Of a stretch of 64,000 nt of DNA, positions 1 through 11,323 are shown piece by piece (the first letter of the stretch is position 1; the number at the start of each line of letters is the position of its first letter). The notes beneath the pieces were generated by a model, which saw only the letters and a list, made by a program, of their open reading frames with translations, was not told the origin of the DNA and made no database searches. Origin of the DNA: Trichostrongylus colubriformis. Lineage: Eukaryota > Nematoda > Chromadorea > Rhabditida > Trichostrongylidae. The stretch lies in NCBI GenBank assembly GCA_963978905.1, contig OZ022257.1:14899664-14963663 (forward strand), written 5' to 3'. Position numbers and translations under genes: made by a program.

Positions 1-1817
1 GAATATCGCTGTCTTGCACATTTTTGGTCCCATCCTGGTAGTTTTTTGTTGTCTTACTTCCCCACTGGGAACCATATGCTTTACATATCGTGACCTTTAC
101 ATTCACCTTTACATTTGAAGACCATATTCGATATATCTATATATTCGGAGTTCAGACAAACTGCCATGACCCCTTATGGTGGCGTGAGGGCACCATTGTC
201 GACTGGTGCAGGTATGGGACTTGAATCCAACTCGCGGTTGGGTGTGGTTCGAAAGGAGGACCTGTCTCCCATCGAGAACAATGTTCATGTTTTTTTTGGG
301 TTATGGAGTACTACCCTGATCCGGTGGTTAAACGACTAGAAACTATGTGTACATTTTTCTTTACTACCGCTTGTAACTGCAAGAAATGGGGCGACAGTCT
401 TCCTGACCTACCTTACCTTTTTGCTCAAGCCTTACATTTTTCCTGTTCTCTGGTGCGTCTTCTGGCGCGTACAGATAATAATAAAATAAATAAATACGCA
501 AGGCCTTCAAATAGGGGTCATGCGAGCTGAATATTGAAAGGTCTGATATGAATGATGAGGATCTTCGTAGTATGAAGGTGAATAAAAATGGAATGAAATG
601 GTCAAAACCTGAAAAATCAGACCCCCTTTCCACAGAGCCGAAAAAAATGGGGCGGTTTGAGATGTGACAAGTGGTAGCTGTTGAAAATGACGCCTCCTCC
701 GAAGTTCCGGGGTGCTCCCCACATCAGGGATCTCGCCACAGTTTCGCCTAGTCTTCTGAGACTCCCAAATTTCATTTCGGCGGTGGCTCACTTCTCATTA
801 TGCTCATTAACCTTACCACTGTTTTTGGGAGTAATAACCTCTCCTTAGTTATCAACTATGTGTAGGAGAGTTATTATGGTGTCAGCTAGCGTTATCAAGA
901 CCCCCTGGCCCACGGGTACGGTACTTGTTATGTCCTTCTCTTCACTGGAACATTCCACGTTTATCAGTACAATGGGGTACACCTAATCAGCACTTCAGAT
1001 AACAGTGCCAGTTGTGCTATAGATGGAAAAACTATCGATTGTTGGGGGTGCACAAGTGTCTCCCATTCACTCAACTCATGCTTACATTTCCTTTTTATTC
1101 CTTCCTATCGTACCCCATAACAGCACCCTTCAATCACGTCTTGCTTACTTTGTCGAATACTCTTTGAAATCCAGTTACATATGGGAACTATGTCACTACT
1201 TGTTTGAACTAAAGTAAATCTCAAGACAACCAGGAAATTCGTTTCATCAAATGCATTGGTTGGGAATATGATCGTACCCAGGGTAGCATACAACAACTTG
1301 CAACTCCTTGTTACAGGACACCCTCATCTCTCAAAACGTCTTTTCAACTAATAGTTCAATCTTAAATTAAGGTTATACAAAGTTGCAGATAAATACTTCA
1401 CTACAATTTTTTCATTGTACAGAAGTGAATACCTTCAAAAAACTAACACAACCGTTTCATTATATAGTGAGAAACTCATGAAGTAGCGTAGCCAAAGTGA
1501 TCTACTCAAATTCATCTTTCTGTACTCCGCATGTATCCTAGAATTATATATAAAAAAGTGACAATAGAAACGTAGCCTTATCGTACTACGCTTCCGTTTG
1601 TTTACCTAATTGTTTGTCTAAATGATTGTAAGCTTATGTGTCTGTCACGAAGTTCAAAAAGTGACGAGAGGGTTTTACTCTGACATTAGGTATACTTCAG
1701 ATAATGGTGGGGAGAGAAGTTTTGATGTGATAACTTATAGTATTAGACCATAAAAAAATATCCGTTAGTAGATGTCTATGGAATGCAGCCCACATCTGGC
1801 ACATGTATAGAATCACA
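1..1817. other. No gene seen
   Basis: AT-rich DNA with only short frames. A B-box-like stretch on the minus strand near 210-235 (GGATTCAAGTCC) might be SINE debris. Confidence 0.5.
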
Positions 1818-2327
1818 TACGGAGCGCTCAAAAGTATTCAGCCAAAAATTTTTTTGTCATAACTTTTTTTCTACTTGACCAAATTGGACAGAATTTTATT
1901 ATGTGCTGCCTGAACCTATTGTCAACATTTCCTTCTACTCGAGCGCCGCTTGACTCTTTTCATGGTTTTTTTTACAAGAATTTACTACAACACCACCGAA
2001 AAAAAGAAAAAGGCTTGGTCGTGAAAAACGGCTTTCTTTACAAAAACAAAACGAGCAAGCCTCAGATAACATCAATATTTTGTAGAAAGACCACGACTTT
2101 TGATGACAGCGGCACAGCGGGACGGCATAGGGATGGCACTCCAAAAACAGAAAATTGCATTTAACCACGTAACCTACACCGTTGAGCGGCAAAATAGTAT
2201 ATTAAGTATGCAGTGTATCCAAGTACAACATACTAAAATTTCTCTTATATCGGTCCAGTCGCAAAAAAGTTACAAGTGAAAAACCCAAGTGAACAACCTT
2301 GGCCGAAGACTTTTGAGCGCTACTGTA
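1818..2327. mobile_element. Tc1-type MITE, family T, copy 1
   Basis: About 510 bp bounded by AGCGCTCAAAAGTATTCAGCC and GAAGACTTTTGAGCGCTACTG. Internal sequence shared with the copies at 15153, 35616 and 39518. Open frames inside are not conserved between copies. Confidence 0.8.
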
Positions 2328-2715
2328 TGCCGTATTTCAAAGGCACGTCATGCAATAATCAGATTGTGGCATACTTTTTTTTGGAAATGTAGGTTCTTGG
2401 ATAACTGCTCAGGCTGCTCCTTGATTGCGAAGGCACGGTGCACCCTCCTGCCGTGCTTGACAACCAAGCCATCCACCTAACCAAATCGACCAAATCACAC
2501 CTGGCTTTGGACGAATAAATTTTCAGTGGAGCTCACGTGGAGAAGAAAATTTGCAAGAGAAGATGATCTGATGGCGACCATATCGATGATGAAAGCAGTT
2601 TCTACGTTGTAAATTCGTTCACCTAAGGGTGTTTTGTTTGGGTGAGCGTGGCTTGGTTGTGTTCAAGCAGACACAACCCCGTGAAGGTGCTTCGGGAAGC
2701 CTGAGCAGTTATCTA

Positions 2716-3602
2716 TTAGGTTGATTCAATATGAATCGGACAAATTGACAAAATTTTATCTTTATCGTACAACTTTTTAACGAGAACCGGGAATCACTTG
2801 TAATATGCTCCATCTTTATCGATGATCTTCTGCTACCGGTTAGGCAGATCGCGGATGCCCTTGCTCCAGAAGGCGGGAGGCTGGACCTCAACGAAGTTCT
2901 CGAGTACCCTCTCGACGTCGTTGCGAGTTTTGAAGTCGTGGCCGTCTAGGTGGCGTTGGAGGTGGTAGGAAAGGTGCAAATCCGAAGGGGCCAGGCCTGG
3001 GTAGTACGGTGGGTGTGGAAGCACGGTCCAACTCTACGACAGCAGCTCGACCTTGGTCGATCTTGCAATGTGCGGTCTCGCTTTGTCCTGCTGGAAGTAG
3101 ACATGTGACCACCGCCGCAGCGAACTTTGGACATTTGCCTTTGACTCTCGTAATCGGCGAATGTAGACGTCGGCGCACACTGTTGTACCTTCATCGAGCA
3201 GCTTCCGGTATTCTACGCCGTGTACGCTCCACCAAATGCGGTCTTCGTCTTCGATGGAATAGTCGTTCGACAAAGACTTGGATTGCCACAAGTACACTGT
3301 ACTTCTGTCGGGGGCATACTCCTTGTAAACTTCCTATGGGCGTCTGCCGATATCCGCGGGTTCTTGGCCACATAGCGATATAAATAGTATGACGTTGCGG
3401 ATGTGGTCTCTGGACGGCTTGAAATCGAGCGGCATGGTGGCGGAATGAAACTACTTTGGAGTGATTATTTTGCGGTACTGCGAAGAGCTTTTCATACTCA
3501 TTCCAACGGTTCCTGAGCGTCCATTTTTGTTAACTCGTTGCTGAGTTATGATCTCTAGGAATGATCACTACCATTTGTCCGAGCCATATCGACTCAACCT
3601 AA
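2716..3602 (-). mobile_element. Mariner-type element, copy 1, decayed
   Basis: 887 bp flanked by TA. Imperfect terminal inverted repeats begin TTAGGTTGATTCAATATG on the left and, reverse-complemented, TTAGGTTGAGTCGATATGGC on the right. Minus-strand frames encode transposase C-terminal pieces, interrupted by frameshifts (for example LPHPPYYPGLAPSDLHL and FWSKGIRDLPNRW). The D of the second catalytic motif (APSD) is kept here, but PDLAP has become PGLAP. It shares about 90 percent of its sequence by eye with the copy at 19841-20738 (same orientation). Confidence 0.85.
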
Positions 3603-4360
3603 TAATTGTAAGGACCTGATCGCTCCAAGATAGTTAGCAGTTAGCCACTAATGAATTATCCTGTTGTGTTCCTTCAATTGACACAACTGAAGTATGCCCT
3701 AGTGTTTCCAGTGGAGTCCGATCATCGGCACGTGCTCGTGAAAGCAGCACAGTAAGTATGTAAGAAACACTAGATGTCACTGGAACGTATTCTCTCGTCA
3801 CGCCGTAAACAATAGTGGAGCGCTTCAGCTGCATTTTTTACGCTTGAATAATGATAGCCTTCAGAACCTGTTACTGTGATGATTGCATGCTTATCACTCG
3901 CAGATATCAGGGTGATAGTTTTTCGATGATGACTGGGTCTAACCCTTGCAGTCAGCCGTTGATTGCCACTAAATACTTGTAATCTTCATGAATTATCAAC
4001 TAAGTTTTGCTGCACTTTCAAGGCAATTGGTAATGTAAGACCGAAAAAACCTGTTCTGTACGTTCGGCTCCTCTCTCCTTGTTATTTACTCTTATGGAGA
4101 TCATTTCTCATCACAAATTCACAAGAGTATGTTCACATTCGTATCACTTCTTCGTAGGATCTCCCTCATCAGAGTGGCTGTCAAGTATGAATCGAGGTAA
4201 ACTTCTTTACCCGCTGTTCTGTTTCTTGTGCTATACCAGGGGGGATCAACTTGTCTAATGCGGAACAGTAACATGCTATAGCATGAATGTTCAACAATAA
4301 TATTAGTTTAATATTAGTTTTATTAGTTTTATTGGAGCATGCGTGTATGACTGCGGCATG
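3603..4360. other. HDAC upstream region, no gene seen
   Basis: Short frames only. No TATA-like element close to the start codon was convincing. Confidence 0.5.
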
Positions 4361-4493
4361 TAAGGCCGCATTCATACTTTACGCCGGCAGGGCGTGGCTG
4401 CGTTTACAGGCAGCAGAGTGGCACGTGGAATGTGCAGAGACACACACACAGCCACGCCCTGCCGTCGGCACCGTAAAGTAAGAACGCGGCCTA
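4361..4493. mobile_element. 133-bp MITE upstream of HDAC
   Basis: Inverted ends AAGGCCGCATTCATACTTTA and TAAAGTAAGAACGCGGCCT. Related left end at 63585 (AAGGCCGCGTCCATACTTTA). Ends about 180 bp before the HDAC start codon, inside the likely promoter. Confidence 0.7.
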
Positions 4494-4528
4494 AGGTACA
4501 TTGTTGACACGCCTATCATGTGAAGGCC

Positions 4529-4569
4529 CGTTACTGTTCAGTATTTAACAAGTTGTCCCCCCCCCTCCC
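4529..4569. repeat. Family G solo right end
   Basis: GTTACTGTTCAGTATTTAAC, AAGTTGT then C-tract; no matching left end seen. About 100 bp before the HDAC start. Confidence 0.5.
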
Positions 4570-4670
4570 TCATTGGTGTAGCATCTTGCTTTTATTTCTT
4601 GTACATGTTCTCAGTCTTCGGTGCTCTCTTCAACCGGTGATGTAGCTTTCAACTGAGATTTTGGTTTAGA

Positions 4671-7600
4671 ATGGCTACTCCTCGATTCGGATATGTGTAC
4701 GATGAACGAATGTTGAAGCACAAATGCAATTATGATAGTACAATGGCAGAACGTCCTGAACGAATGGCTCTTATCCATGAGAGACTACAAAAGGATGGAT
4801 TGTTGAAGGATGCGGTTAAGGTGAGTACTTATTCATTGTGTTATAATCCATAGCGTTCTGTGCTTTGTCGTATGAGATCCGGATTATACCGCCACTGTGG
4901 CTGCTTGAAATGTCCACGGAGAAGAGAGTTTTCTGTTAGCCATTATTTACGTTGTATTTGCCCAATGTGGCCCGCATGCAAAGTTTTACGCTGGGAAATG
5001 TGAATTCGGCTAAGATACAGCATCACAAAGTCTCGGCCGTATGGGTGGGGCCTCCGAGTGAGTGCCCACCCCGTTGTCCGCCGCGGTCGAGGATGAGTTG
5101 TAGGGACAAAAAGTTACGTAAATAGTCCCAATCTCCGTTGCTACCGGCCGAGAATCTGGGGATCTGCATCTCAGCCGGATTCCCACTTTTTTCGCGTGAA
5201 ACCTTGCATGCGGCCCTAATTAGGCGAATACAACATAATTATATGGGTAACAAAGAAACTCATTTTTCCGTGTACGATTCTTTACTCTCTTTTTTGAGCA
5301 CTGTAGAGATTCACAGGTGAAAACCCCACCCACCATGTCTTGCCTTAGTTTCGTTCGCTTTGTCCTACCTACTTCTTGCCGCAGACTTGAGCCGACCTCC
5401 CACGTCGTTTTTCATGTCATGTGGAATTTTGTGACACACAGACAGACAAACAGACAAATAGACAGACAAGGACTCGCTGCAAATTTCAGAAGTCATTTGA
5501 GAATCATTTAGATTGATGCTCGGGAAGCTACAGATGACGAGTTGACAATGGTGCATCCTGGTGTGCTGATCAATGAATTAGAATCTCTGGAAACGGATGA
5601 ACAATGTGAAGAATATTGTAGGTGAGCCTATAAATGGGTAGGGTTCGAAAAGAGGATTTGGGTATGTGTCTCTAGTGTAATGAATCCAGAGACAAGGAGA
5701 TCTTATGGCTGTCTCCTGACAGTGCCGAAGCAGCTCGTGTTGCAGCTGGAGGAACAATCGAGCTCGTTAAAGCCAATGTCGAAGGAAGGTATGGATTCAA
5801 AACCCGATCTTGAAAATTATAAAATAAGCATAATCAGCGTTATGTGTGTGTGGAAAAGTGGCATGTGACGCCGTTGCCAAGACATAGTTCGTCGATCGAA
5901 TTTTGCGTTTGGTTGTGGCCAAACCGACTAAAATGTCTAGTCTCTGAATTCCGTCAATTAATAGGAGTTCTGACATATCCATTGGTAAACCCTGGGAATG
6001 ACTGTGTAGTTAGAACATCGAAGTGAGCTACGATTTTGGAAGGATGCCGAATGTGTGGCGTACACTAGTGAAGTCAACGATCAGCGTTTGACCTTCGACC
6101 CTTTTTATTTTTATTTTTATTTTGTGCTTTGGGAAGCCCAATGGAAATGTTATCAGTCCATTTCTGATTTTTTTTTCTAGGGTGGGAAATTCCTTCGCCA
6201 TAGTTCGTCCTCCAGGACATCACGCTTTTGGTAAAACTCCACAAGGCTATTGTTTGTACAACAATGTGGCCATAGCAGCTAAATATGCAGTGAACAAATT
6301 GAAACTACAAAAAGTAAGTAATCACTAACCGTAGCAACCATGCAAATAATAATTATAAATTACATGATTTATGCAGGTGGCAGTGGTGGATTTTGATTAC
6401 CATGCGGGTAATGGCACCCATTACTGCCTACGGGACGACCCACGATTCCACTTCACCTCATTCCACTCCTACCATCATGGATCATTCTGGCCTTGGAATG
6501 ACGAATTTGATTACTGTACTGAATACGGTAACTGCGGTTCGGCGGTAGAATCTTGCGTCTTTGCTTCTTCAACTACGATTAATTTCCAGAGAACACGTTG
6601 ATGTTCCCTTTGAATGGAGCGATGAACACTGAAAACGACTTTGTCAGTGCTTTTCATCAACTGTTGATCCCTATGCTCAAGGAATGGAAGCCTGAGGTAC
6701 CATTTTCTCGGTTTCTGTTCCATTTTCCGCTAATCTAATGTTTTGCAGTTGATCCTCGTTTCGGCCGGATTCGATTCAGGCCATTACGATATTATGCTGG
6801 AGGACGGTCAAGGTGTAAAGGCTCATGGGTTTGTCATTGACCGTTTTAGTTTCTCAACGGACTCATTGTGACTGATAAGCTTGTTTACGCGGAAACTGAT
6901 GCGAAAATTCAAAAATCTTTCAGAACTTTTGTTTATTTCCAGGATTACTGGGATATCACATCTCCTGCCGTGGATGGATAGTCCGACCCAAGCCACGTAG
7001 GCTGTACCTTTACCGAGGCGTAGATGTCAGTTCCTGGAGCGTGCAGAGCCAAAGAATCTAGCGCAACAGCTCGGCCCCGCCCACCACAGCCGGGGATATG
7101 CTGCAAGTGTTCCGGTGCCTAGTGTAGGGTCAGGTCACTCAGTAGTGGGATTACTTCACAAGGCGATTGGTTTACTGCCAATTTCAAAATCTTGGCTAGT
7201 AGCTGGTCTACCTAAGTCAAAGATAAGAGTCGAAGAGTAAAGGCAGACCTCCGGCTGGGGTGGGCGGGGCCGAGCTGTTGCGTTAGATTCTTTGGCTCTG
7301 CACGCTCCAGGAACTGACACCCACGCCTCGGTAAAGGTACAGCCTGCGTGTCTTGGGTCGAACTATCCATCCACGGCAGGAGATATGATATCCTGATAAT
7401 CGTGGAATGTGCCTTTAAATTGCTATCTTGAAAAAATCACATTATCGCTTCAAAATATCTCCAACATTAGCAACTTTTGCATAAAGCTCACGTACTATAC
7501 GTTCTGATCTGGATACTGATCTTTTGCTCGATTTTTGATTTTCAGATATGATTGAATCAAATGTTACAAATTTGTTAAAGATTTGGCCATATGGCGCGAT

Positions 7601-10244
7601 TACTAGATACTGTATGCCCTAATCGAGTCGTAGCCGTACTGGAAGGCGGATATTTTCCTGCTAATTACACTGAATCAGCATCCATGATGGTCCGAGGCCT
7701 TAAGGTGGGTCTTATAAGTTACCAGCTTCAGACTACCTTGATTCAACCACACTGTTAGGATTCTTCTATGACGACGATAAATCCAATTTAAGGAGGGCAC
7801 TTGGCTTTTTTGTGGAATACGCCACGTCTGTGACTTTCATCTACATTTGTAGAGAATACGTAACATTTGTTGTGTAAACCAGACACATAGAAATGCTAAA
7901 ATAATTTTTTTTCGAATCTCTCAGTTCGATTCTCAAATGCAGTAGACCGAACTTTCCTATGTCGTAGAAGGGTCAAGCACTTCAACTATTCACCACGCCG
8001 ATCAAAATACGCCAACTGCCCTTCTTATTACTTAGGGTCTTCCTCTGCCACATCTCGCCCTGGGCAGACTTTCACCAGCCTTCAAAGAAACTTTGTGGAA
8101 TAACATCGTGCACCATTCATATCGATATGATTCATTGAGGAAATGGCTCGAGAAACTCCAAGCCAATCAGGTGAGGTAGCTTTAATAGCGTGGAATATGC
8201 ATTTTGTAGAATTGTGAAAATGGACCAGATAACCATCGGTCGGGAGAGGTGCGGAAATCGCGTTTTTGTTAAAATCAGGATCAGTGGCACCCTCAGTTCT
8301 CTAATTCTCTCAAATGGGCATGGAAATCGATACGTTTTCAATCCTTTTCTGCACTTATCACATTTCGCATCTTCAGAAAGGCAGATACCGCGATTTTCCC
8401 AATCGATACATATCTTTACTGCTTTGAATCCGCGACTTTGAAAAACTCATATTCTACCATCATGAGCCTACTTAAGGAGAATTCAGTACAAGTAGGTGTT
8501 GACAGCTGGTAAGCGGAAGCCGAGTCCTACTTCTTCAGTCCACTCATTGCCAGTTCAACTGCCCACTCCTCTGTTTCCCCGCTTATCTCGTAACCATCCC
8601 ATGTCTACTCTTCTTATTCAACTTTTTTCTTTATTCTCTTGTATAAGTCTCTGCTTTTCAACCTTTTTGATTACGTCCGCCACTTCTTTCTCAGCCTGTC
8701 CGCGGGGTTTCTAAGAAGATAGTCTCCCGGGTCATTCTGCAATTTGATTGTGCAATTTTGTAATAACATTTTCACCTTAAGGATGAAATGTTTCAGAAAG
8801 CGCGGGGCCTTGCGGAATACAAAATTCGTCCTCCAGTGCATCTTGGGAAAGGTGTGAATGTTGCTGATAGGTGAAATAGTGCTATATCAGCCTAATACAA
8901 CTTTGTTCAAGGAGTACGGGACTTATGGGAAGAGGTTAAAAGATCACGATCGGTACGAACACGTGAATGGTTCCCAGAACTGACAGCTGAGCAAAAGAAA
9001 TTTGGTGAAGACGGAATTGCAGCTTATGTAAAGGTACATATTTATTTATTTGCCTTCCAGTCGCAGAAAATCAACACATTATCTTCAAATATTCCAAAAA
9101 TAATCTGTAAGTGGACGGTGGTGCAGTGGCAGGCAGCGCGCACTTCCACACTTATGGTGCGGAGTTCAAATTCCGCATCAATCTCATCCCTCCGGGGTAG
9201 GTGGTGAATTGGTGCCAGACTGGTCTGGGTTGATAAAAGGGCTGTATTTTACACTAGCTGGCCCCTGCAAGATGTTGTATCGGCCAAATCCTATTCATTT
9301 GCCTCCACGATTCTGAATGGAAATAGAATGCGTTGCGCATCCCAACAAGGGATTGATTAGCACCAAAACTTCGTCCCTTATCCTTAATCTGCAATTTTAC
9401 ATTTTTTTACTGCTCCGATTGGTGTTCGGAGCATGATTTTCGAGAAAAAAAAAGATATCCTCAGGAATACGACTACACAACTCCAACAAAAGATCCTGAA
9501 GAGGATCTTCTGCTTGAGCAGATGTTATGGACGGTACGATCGGACGTTGAAGCATTTGCGAATAGTGCACCAATATGCTTGCGTTTTATTGCCGACTTCA
9601 CTGACTTTATTGAGGGTGAGGAAACGATCACCCACGCTCAAGTATTTTTTGAATTTTATTCATTTCCTGATATTTTTTGGCCTAATTGTTTTAAAGGCAC
9701 TTTCCACGATAATCTTACCTGCTATTTGCCCCGCCGCAGCCGATAGACCCCCGGGTAACTGTCGCGGGTGTACCCTTAGAGCGGTGCCACGAGCCCTCCT
9801 GGCAGCGCAAAGCCGGCGGGAGGCAACTGGGACCCCGCCCACCGATTGGTGACCCCACCCAATTGGTGACCAATTGGTGAGGGATGCGGATCCCATTTCT
9901 GAGGTCCTTGGTTTTTTTTTTTTGCTAGTTTTTTCACTGCTACTGAGTAGATTAGCGGCTCTGGGTTCATTATTGACCCCGATTATGGTCGCTCTCCTAA
10001 CGCGGAAAGTGCCTTTAAGTATTAGGAGTTTCATTCACTTTTTTTATTTTCTATGCGAATATTGTTTATCTTGATCTCTTTCTCTCTTTTTTCCTTCATT
10101 GTAAGCATACGATTTTCAATTTTCGCAAGTGATTGACTTTCTCCTATTTCAAGGAAAGAAGGAATCAATGATGATTTGCGACCGGAAACTCTTAATGAAC
10201 GGCCAGGAGAATCTTGCAACACGGTTAACTCAATGCAATGCTAA
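4671..10244 (+). CDS. Class IIb histone deacetylase (HDAC6/HDAC10-like), 13 exons
   Basis: Zn-dependent protein lysine deacetylase of the arginase/deacetylase fold, about 500 aa with a single catalytic domain. Exons inferred from splice sites and phase: 4671-4820, 5512-5621, 5690-5788, 6181-6313, 6377-6527, 6590-6696, 6749-6828, 7581-7704, 8036-8170, 8797-8851, 8912-9033, 9465-9615, about 10159-10244. Motifs seen: YDERML near residue 10, RPPGHHAFG (active-site His pair, residues 133-134), DFDYHAGNGT (zinc ligands D171 and H173), SFHSYHHG, SAGFDSGHYD (zinc ligand D259) and LEGGY (catalytic Tyr301). All catalytic residues are present, so activity is likely. The residue after the zinc-binding His is Ala where human HDACs usually have a second His. 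Vertebrate HDAC6 has two catalytic domains; only one is seen here, and no ubiquitin-binding zinc finger. The acceptor of exon 8 (TTAAAG) is weak, and the last exon is uncertain: an acceptor at 10153 would give another frame ending at 10254. hda-6 and hda-10 of C. elegans are both possible orthologues. Confidence 0.9.
5436..5470. repeat. (GACA)n microsatellite just upstream of HDAC exon 2
   Basis: Imperfect CAGA/GACA repeats ending about 40 bases before the exon 2 acceptor. Confidence 0.8.
6932..7417. mobile_element. Palindromic MITE in HDAC intron 7
   Basis: Arms of about 140 bp mirror each other (TCTCCTGCCGTGGATGGATA, GAACTGACAYCYACGCCTCG type sequence, GGCCCCGCCCACC against GGTGGGCGGGGCC). 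The right end GGCACATTCCACG/TTTAAA resembles the ends at 9689-10018. The left arm contains TTTATTTCCAG, a good splice acceptor. Confidence 0.8.
9112..9365 (+). mobile_element. tRNA-derived SINE in HDAC intron 11
   Basis: The head carries a pol III A box (TGGTGCAGTGGCAGGCAGCG) and, 38 bases on, a B box (GGAGTTCAAATTCCGC), followed by a non-tRNA body ending near GGGATTGATTAGC. No tRNA acceptor stem is evident, so it is a retroposon rather than a functional tRNA. Confidence 0.6.
9689..10018. mobile_element. MITE (TTTAAAGGCACTTTCC ends) in last HDAC intron
   Basis: 330 bp, ends TTAAAGGCACTTTCCACG and CGCGGAAAGTGCCTTTAA. The reading frames across it are chance. Confidence 0.8.
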
Positions 10245-11323
10245 ATCGATGTGAACAATGAGCATCCAACAGCCTTACACATTCTGTACTTTTACTATTG
10301 TGTAAAAAACAGAAAATATCCATAATGAACATATCAGCATTCAATTAATATGTGGCCCTTATACTGAAAGTGAAAGAATGTAGCGGTAAACGATCCGTTG
10401 GTAAAACCCGTGTATGCAGTGAGAAATTTGTCAATTTCGATTGTTGTACGACAGATTACTGTAACTGCACCTGTGTTAGAGCAATGAATTATCATTCGAC
10501 AGCGCTATCGCATTACCGTTCTATTCGATTGACTTTTTACTTTTTGATTGTACTTTTTGACATTTATTGGACCATTAATACCCCAAAACGAATAAGCGCA
10601 CGTCGCCTCTGCGCTTGAGACTGAGTTACAACATCACATCTGTCCTAGCCATGTGCTATTATCAAATTTAAGCAGTTTTATTTATCGAAGAGGTGTACGT
10701 TGATATCCAGCTGCACGTTTCGTGCATGCCCGTTAAGTGTCGTGTGAAACATAAACACAACTCGACTTATTGTTAGTCGATTTCCTAGTCTAATTCGAAA
10801 ATTGACCATTTTGGAAACGGCTTATGGCACAAATGACTCATTCTGAAAGTCGACTGTCGTATTACCAGTTCTCAATGGCCCACGGTCGCAGTTCTCAATG
10901 GGATTGGCCCAGCGGGCGCACCACGCGTCCGTACCCAGGCTCCAGCCATGGTTTATTATGAAGGGAGTCGTCTTTGACAGTCAATGCTACGCCTTTTCTT
11001 CCGGGAGAAAAGGGGCACCGGGCATGAGCCGCAAGGATGCCAGACCGGGCGAGCGATAGCTTGACTCTCGTGCTTTAGAGGCCAGGACACGGGGCGGTGG
11101 GGCGCGGTAATTGAGCATTGGTAAGCTCGCGTCCGCTATTCCCGAGGACGCTGAAGGCTGCAGGCCACTGACAGAGCCTGCAGCGTGCAAGATTTAGCGA
11201 TTACCGCTGTTGTCCTTGGTCGACCCTTGCGGGGGGGGGGGATGAAGCACGGTCGGATCTGAGTTTCGGCAGGAAGATGAGGGTAAGTCGATTATGCAAA
11301 CAGGTTGGTTGATATTAAATGTA
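10245..11323. other. Downstream of HDAC, no gene seen
   Basis: Contains GC-rich DNA at 10900-11240 with a G10 tract, probably a MITE remnant; termini not found. Confidence 0.45.

Noticed and set aside
9433..9852. 139-codon frame overlapping HDAC exon 12
   Set aside because: Shadow of the real exon in another frame, extended through a MITE.
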